Translations under genes and position numbers: made by a program | Notes under the pieces: model-generated | Seen by the model: the letters and a program-made list of their open reading frames with translations, nothing else | Told to the model about the DNA's origin: nothing | The model's database searches: none | Source: Chloropicon primus | Taxonomy: Eukaryota; Chlorophyta; Chloropicophyceae; Chloropicales; Chloropicaceae | Length of the DNA: 64,000 nt | Assembly: GCA_023205875.1 (NCBI GenBank) | Contig: CP060765.1 | Span: 434,001-498,000, forward strand | Reading direction: 5' to 3' | Part shown: piece by piece, positions 60,707-64,000 of the stretch | Position numbering within the stretch: the stretch's first letter is position 1 | How the letters are laid out: every line of letters begins with the position of its first letter

Positions 60707-61699
60707 ATGAGGAAGCTCAAGTTTCATGAACAAAAACTCCTGAAGAAGGTAAGCGGACAGAGAGTGAGGGAGAGAGGGAGGGAGGGAGCCGAGGACGACG
60801 CGCCACCGAACCGAACCTTTCCCTCCGCTCGTCACGCCCTCCGTCGAAAGCAAACCCAAACGTTTGGGTGGGATGGGGATGGGATGGGGAAGGGGGAAGA
60901 AGGACTCCTCCGAGTTTTTGGTTGGACGAGAGGGGTGGAAGGGTGCAGCGCTGCACGACGCGGTGGTTTCTTAGGCGTCTGTCTGTCCCCTCCCGAGAGG
61001 AAGGAAGGGATGGCGTGCTGAGTGCAAGGCCCTTGGCGACGCCTTTGCCTCCTGGGAACGGAGGGCCAACCGTTTTGCCTGGTGGAGAACGGGGTTGTGG
61101 TGGGACAAGAGACTTACTTTCTCGCTTGTTTCTTCTTCTTCTTCTTGTTCTTGTTCTTGTTCTTGTTCTTGGTTTGCGGCGGGTGGTGAGCACAGGTTAA
61201 CTTTCTTCAGTGGAAGAGGGAGAACAACCACAGGGAGTATCAGGTGCTTCGGCGGTACCACATACAGGACAGGGACGACTACTCGAAGTACAACAAAGTA
61301 TGCGGCCTCATCACAAAGCTTGTGAGTATGCTGAAGACTCTGGCGGCCGATGACCCGGCGAGGATTGAGATCACGGACCTCCTGCTGGAAAAGCTGAAGA
61401 ACTTGGGAATCATCTCGACGAAGAAGAGCCTGTCGCAGCTGGAGGAGCTCTCCACCTCGACCTTCTGCAGAAGGCGGCTCCCAATCGTGATGGTGCGCAG
61501 CAAGATGGCAGAAACGGTTCCCGAAGCGGTGACCTTCGTGGAGCAGGGTCACGTCAGGGTGGGGCCTGATACGGTCACCGACCCAGCCTTCCTGGTGACG
61601 AAGAACATGGAGGACTTCGTCACTTGGGTGGACACCTCGAAGATCAAGAGGAAGGTCAGAACCTACAACGACGAGCTCGATGACTTTGAGTTCACCTGA
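60707..61699 (+). CDS. IMP3: U3 snoRNP protein IMP3
   Basis: Exons 60707-60748 and 61196-61699 give 181 residues, as in other eukaryotes. The ends of the two exons join to LKFHEQKLLKKVNFLQW, the exact family start. The S4 RNA-binding domain is complete (FCRRRLPIVMVRSKMAETVPEA, VEQGHVRVGPDTVTDPAFLVT) and the C-terminus MEDFVTWVDTSKIKRKV is diagnostic. IMP3 helps the U3 snoRNA pair with pre-rRNA in the SSU processome. The 447-base intron is the longest in the window; it contains TTC/TTG repeats near its 3' end and a GTGAGCACAG acceptor. The call is certain. Confidence 0.96.
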
Positions 61700-62164
61700 A
61701 CCGGGCGGAACGCAAACAAAGGAGAGCTTCCCTGTCGTCGTCGTCGTCTTCCTAATATAACCGAATAAAATAACCAAAAGCCCGCGACGTGCGGAGAAAG
61801 ACAAGGCAAAGACGGGCAGTCACCGCATGGCATTGGGCGTTGTTCGACGCCCTGCCTTGCTTGTTGTACATCATCATCATCATCCATCCATCCACATCAT
61901 CGTCATACGCTCTCTGGCTCGTCGATCCTTCTTCGTTCCCCTCCCCTTCCTAGAGAGAGAGAGAGAGAGAGAGAGCCATGGCGACGGGTCCAGAGACCTT
62001 TGCGCCGCGACGTGCGTGACCGGAGAGGTGGCGACCTGGGGAGCGGAGGCGAGGCCTCTGAAGGCAACGCGACGGTCGACCAGCGGGTGGAGTGAGGCCC
62101 CTTGAGACGGTTGAGAGAGGGAGAGAGAGAGAGAGAAAGGGAAGGCCATTCGATTCGACTCGAG
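61700..62164. other. Spacer between IMP3 and small basic protein gene
   Basis: Contains GTC (about 61734-61748), CAT (about 61869-61885) and GA (about 61952-61974) runs; no gene is seen. Confidence 0.5.
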
Positions 62165-62680
62165 ATGGCAGGCAAAGGTGGGAAGCCCGTGGGTCGGGTG
62201 GGAATAAGCGTCCGGAACTCTTCGCTCGACAGGGCGCGGGCTCTGCTTGGCGTGTCCAAGGGGGACTTCGACAAGGAGCTGGACGCGCACAGGACAGGGA
62301 ACGAGAGGCAGACGTTGATGCCGCTGTTGGAGCGTCCTGGTCTCGGAGCGGAGCAGCTGAAGCGTCAGAAGGAGCCCGTCCACGCGACGGAGGGGAAGCT
62401 CCTGCGGTCGATCCAGAACAACAGACTGAAGAGGGCGAGGGACGCGAGAGACAGGAGGATCGACCAAGCCAAGGGATTTTCCCTGGACGCCCAAGACTCG
62501 GACAGCGAGGTAAGTCGTCGTCATCATCAGCAACAACAACAACAACTTGACCGTGAGCGAACGAGTGAGTGGGTGCTAGCGGTCGAGCTGCGTCTGACCT
62601 TGCCACGCGACCGTTCTGCGCCGCAGGAGGAGGAGCTCAGCAAAGCGGAGACCTTCAGCAAATCGAGGAAGAAGCGGTGA
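62165..62680 (+). CDS. Small basic protein, unrecognised
   Basis: Exons 62165-62509 and 62627-62680 give 132 residues. The first exon encodes a Gly/Lys start, a helical core (SSLDRARALLGVSKGDFDKELDAHR, ELDAHRTGNERQTLMPLL) and an Arg-rich helix (LLRSIQNNRLKRARDARDRR), ending in the acidic SLDAQDSDSE. The second exon adds EEELSKAETFSKSRKKR, a nuclear-signal-like end. I do not recognise a family. The intron (GTAAGT...CCGCAG, 117 bases) begins with CAT and CAA repeats. An acidic patch plus basic tail suggests a nuclear or nucleolar protein. Confidence 0.65.
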   Translation: MAGKGGKPVGRVGISVRNSSLDRARALLGVSKGDFDKELDAHRTGNERQTLMPLLERPGLGAEQLKRQKEPVHATEGKLLRSIQNNRLKRARDARDRRIDQAKGFSLDAQDSDSEVSRRHHQQQQQQLDRERTSEWVLAVELRLTLPRDRSAPQEEELSKAETFSKSRKKR

Positions 62681-64000
62681 AGTGTGTTTTGTGCCGGAGT
62701 TGTTGCTGTTGGAGCAGCGGAAGAGAGGGGGAGAGGGAACTTTTGCGTTGGAGCGCCGCGACAAGTGACTAGGGCCACGTTCCGGCAATGTTCGACCCTG
62801 AAAAGGGGGCAGGAGGATATTCGGTCGGCAGAGCAGAGGGTCGTGGCGCCAAACGGATCGAGTCTTCCGAGTAGTTTGTTTGTGTGTGTGTGTCGCAGGG
62901 GGGCTCGCATTCAATCAAGCTTTGAAGACGGCGGCGGCGGTGGCGACGATGCGATCGGATCGGACCAGACCAGGCCAGACCAGACCAGACCATAAAAAAG
63001 TACCACGTCATTATCAGTCATGAATGAATGAATGAATGAGATTCCCCTCACCGGCAAGGCAGATGATGCTTCACCACAACTATCGGACCCGGGGGGCTGG
63101 CTCTGCTGCCTCCAAGCACCGCTGTGCGGCGTACCTCGTCGGTTCATCGTGAGCCTGGCAAAGCTGATGGTGTCCCATCCAAGTACTGGCCGATTCCCGT
63201 CCGTCTTTGGATTGTGCCAAGCAAACCTTGGCCACTGTGGCAAGTTCACAGTTCACATTGTCCCTCCCAAGCAAGCAAGCAAGACTAGGGCCTCGTCCCG
63301 ATGATGTGTCCACCCAAGTCACTTGGACCAAGTCGTCGATTCCCGTCTGTCTTTGGATTGTGCCAAACCTTGGTGCGCCCAATCCCATTGTGGTAACTTC
63401 ACCGAGCAGCCAGGCATTGTCCCACCCCAAAAGGCCGAAGTCTTGGAAGCAACCAAGCAATCCATCCATCAAGCAAGCAAGAGACCTGGACCTTGACGTG
63501 TCCCCTCAATGCCTCATGCCCCCTCGGCGGCCCAAACGAAACGTTTTGTCCCTCGAGTACATTTCCCACGGTAGACCTTTCGGACTTCATATTTGAAGTA
63601 CTGAACTTTTCCAAAACTCTACAATGAAATTTCCTGATGCACGAAACACGAACTCTTCGCGATCTTTACCACGACCGCGACTTAGTGTTGAATTCGGTGT
63701 TGTGGTCTTGGACTTTTCCGAAATTGAAATTGGAGTCTGGAGGTCCCCGTTGTTCTCCCCGAGACGTTCCTCGGATTAGCACGTGATTTGTACACGCGGA
63801 GTCAGCAAAGGCTTGTGAGGTTGCCAGAGGGTTTGAGGCTCCAGAGAGCGCGAGCGCTGACGACGGTCTACAACAAACCGCGACCGCGATCACGATCAAA
63901 CCCAACGACACAGGGACAAGACCGCGGCGTGAAAACGACGGAGGTGTTCTGACGACGAACACCAGCACGGCCAACGCTTTCGTCCAAGGGGAAGGGATCA
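62681..64000. other. Terminal 1.3 kb without a supported gene
   Basis: Contains a diverged direct repeat (63165-63410), CAAGC/GAATG/GACCA short repeats, and a less GC-rich stretch from about 63540. A minus-strand frame of about 100 residues (63974-63666) starts with a hydrophobic, signal-like segment, but I cannot support it as a gene this close to the window edge. Confidence 0.5.
63165..63410. repeat. Diverged two-copy direct repeat
   Basis: The best-matched part is CGATTCCCGTCYGTCTTTGG followed by ATTGTGCCAA at 63191-63220 and 63337-63366, a 146-base spacing. Weaker similarity extends on both sides (GATGNTGTCC, CCAAGT, ACCTTGG). Confidence 0.75.

Noticed and set aside
63173-63189. AGTACTTGGATGGG on the minus strand, as in the 3' half of 5S rRNA
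   Set aside because: The rest of a 5S gene (internal A and C boxes, pairing ends) is absent, so this is a chance or decayed match.
63666-63974. A minus-strand frame with a short ADSACTNHV peptide, faintly like the protease region of Ty1/copia elements
   Set aside because: The match is only a few residues, no other element part or terminal repeat is visible, and the window ends nearby. It is not claimed as an element.

Overview
This window is nuclear DNA from a photosynthetic eukaryote, most likely a small chlorophyte green alga. The protein set is green-plant-like: a nucleus-encoded PsaE, a Tat-type thylakoid-lumen protein like plant MPH2/TL16.5, a starch synthase III with CBM53 domains, a CBM20 starch-binding protein, a PLATZ zinc-finger factor and a TOM1/THH1 membrane protein. 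Genes are spliced with GT-AG introns, and at least twelve have a TGTAA pentamer (the chlorophyte-type polyadenylation signal) shortly after the stop codon. The DNA is GC-rich, with many CT/GA, CA/GT and CTT/GAC microsatellites. I cannot name the species; a compact picoplanktonic 'prasinophyte' would fit.

Layout. 1-5 kb: RIB72/EFHC-type ciliary protein (cut by the window edge), TspO and proteasome subunit Rpn6. 5-12 kb: an LRR protein, an unknown coiled-coil protein, HROB-like OB-fold protein and a PLATZ factor. 12-19 kb: POT/PTR transporter, a Wss1-type WLM protease and a TTC7/NPG1-like TPR protein. 19-28 kb: psaE, GEP4-like PGP phosphatase, a small secreted protein, malic enzyme, HYLS1, TOM1-like and MPH2-like proteins. 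28-36 kb: starch synthase III, a CBM20 coiled-coil protein and a MATH-prolyl-4-hydroxylase fusion. 36-46 kb: METTL26-like methyltransferase, a bacterial-type glycosyltransferase, mitochondrial LepA/GUF1, ASCC1-like phosphoesterase and ubiquitin E1. 46-64 kb: ABHD/YheT hydrolase, CCDC47, a MAP10_N-domain protein, URI1-like prefoldin, aspartate aminotransferase, an AAAP transporter, a J-domain-like protein, IMP3 and a small basic protein. The last 1.3 kb has no gene I can support.

Genes are dense and often alternate in strand. Convergent neighbours are typically separated by 30-200 bp, while divergent or head-to-tail spacers are about 0.3-1.5 kb and hold the microsatellites and local duplications. 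There are no operons, but some neighbours share a theme. Starch synthase III and a CBM20 coiled-coil protein lie head-to-tail. Three centriole/cilium-type genes (RIB72, HYLS1 and the MAP10_N protein) and three DNA-lesion repair genes (Wss1-like, HROB-like, ASCC1-like) are scattered along the window.

The most unusual features are two nearly identical introns inside the TspO gene, which look like introner-type mobile introns; a MATH domain fused to a prolyl 4-hydroxylase with a predicted N-terminal lipid anchor; the CBM20 protein with exact 44-residue tandem repeats; and several local duplications in non-coding DNA with spacings of about 120-160 bp.
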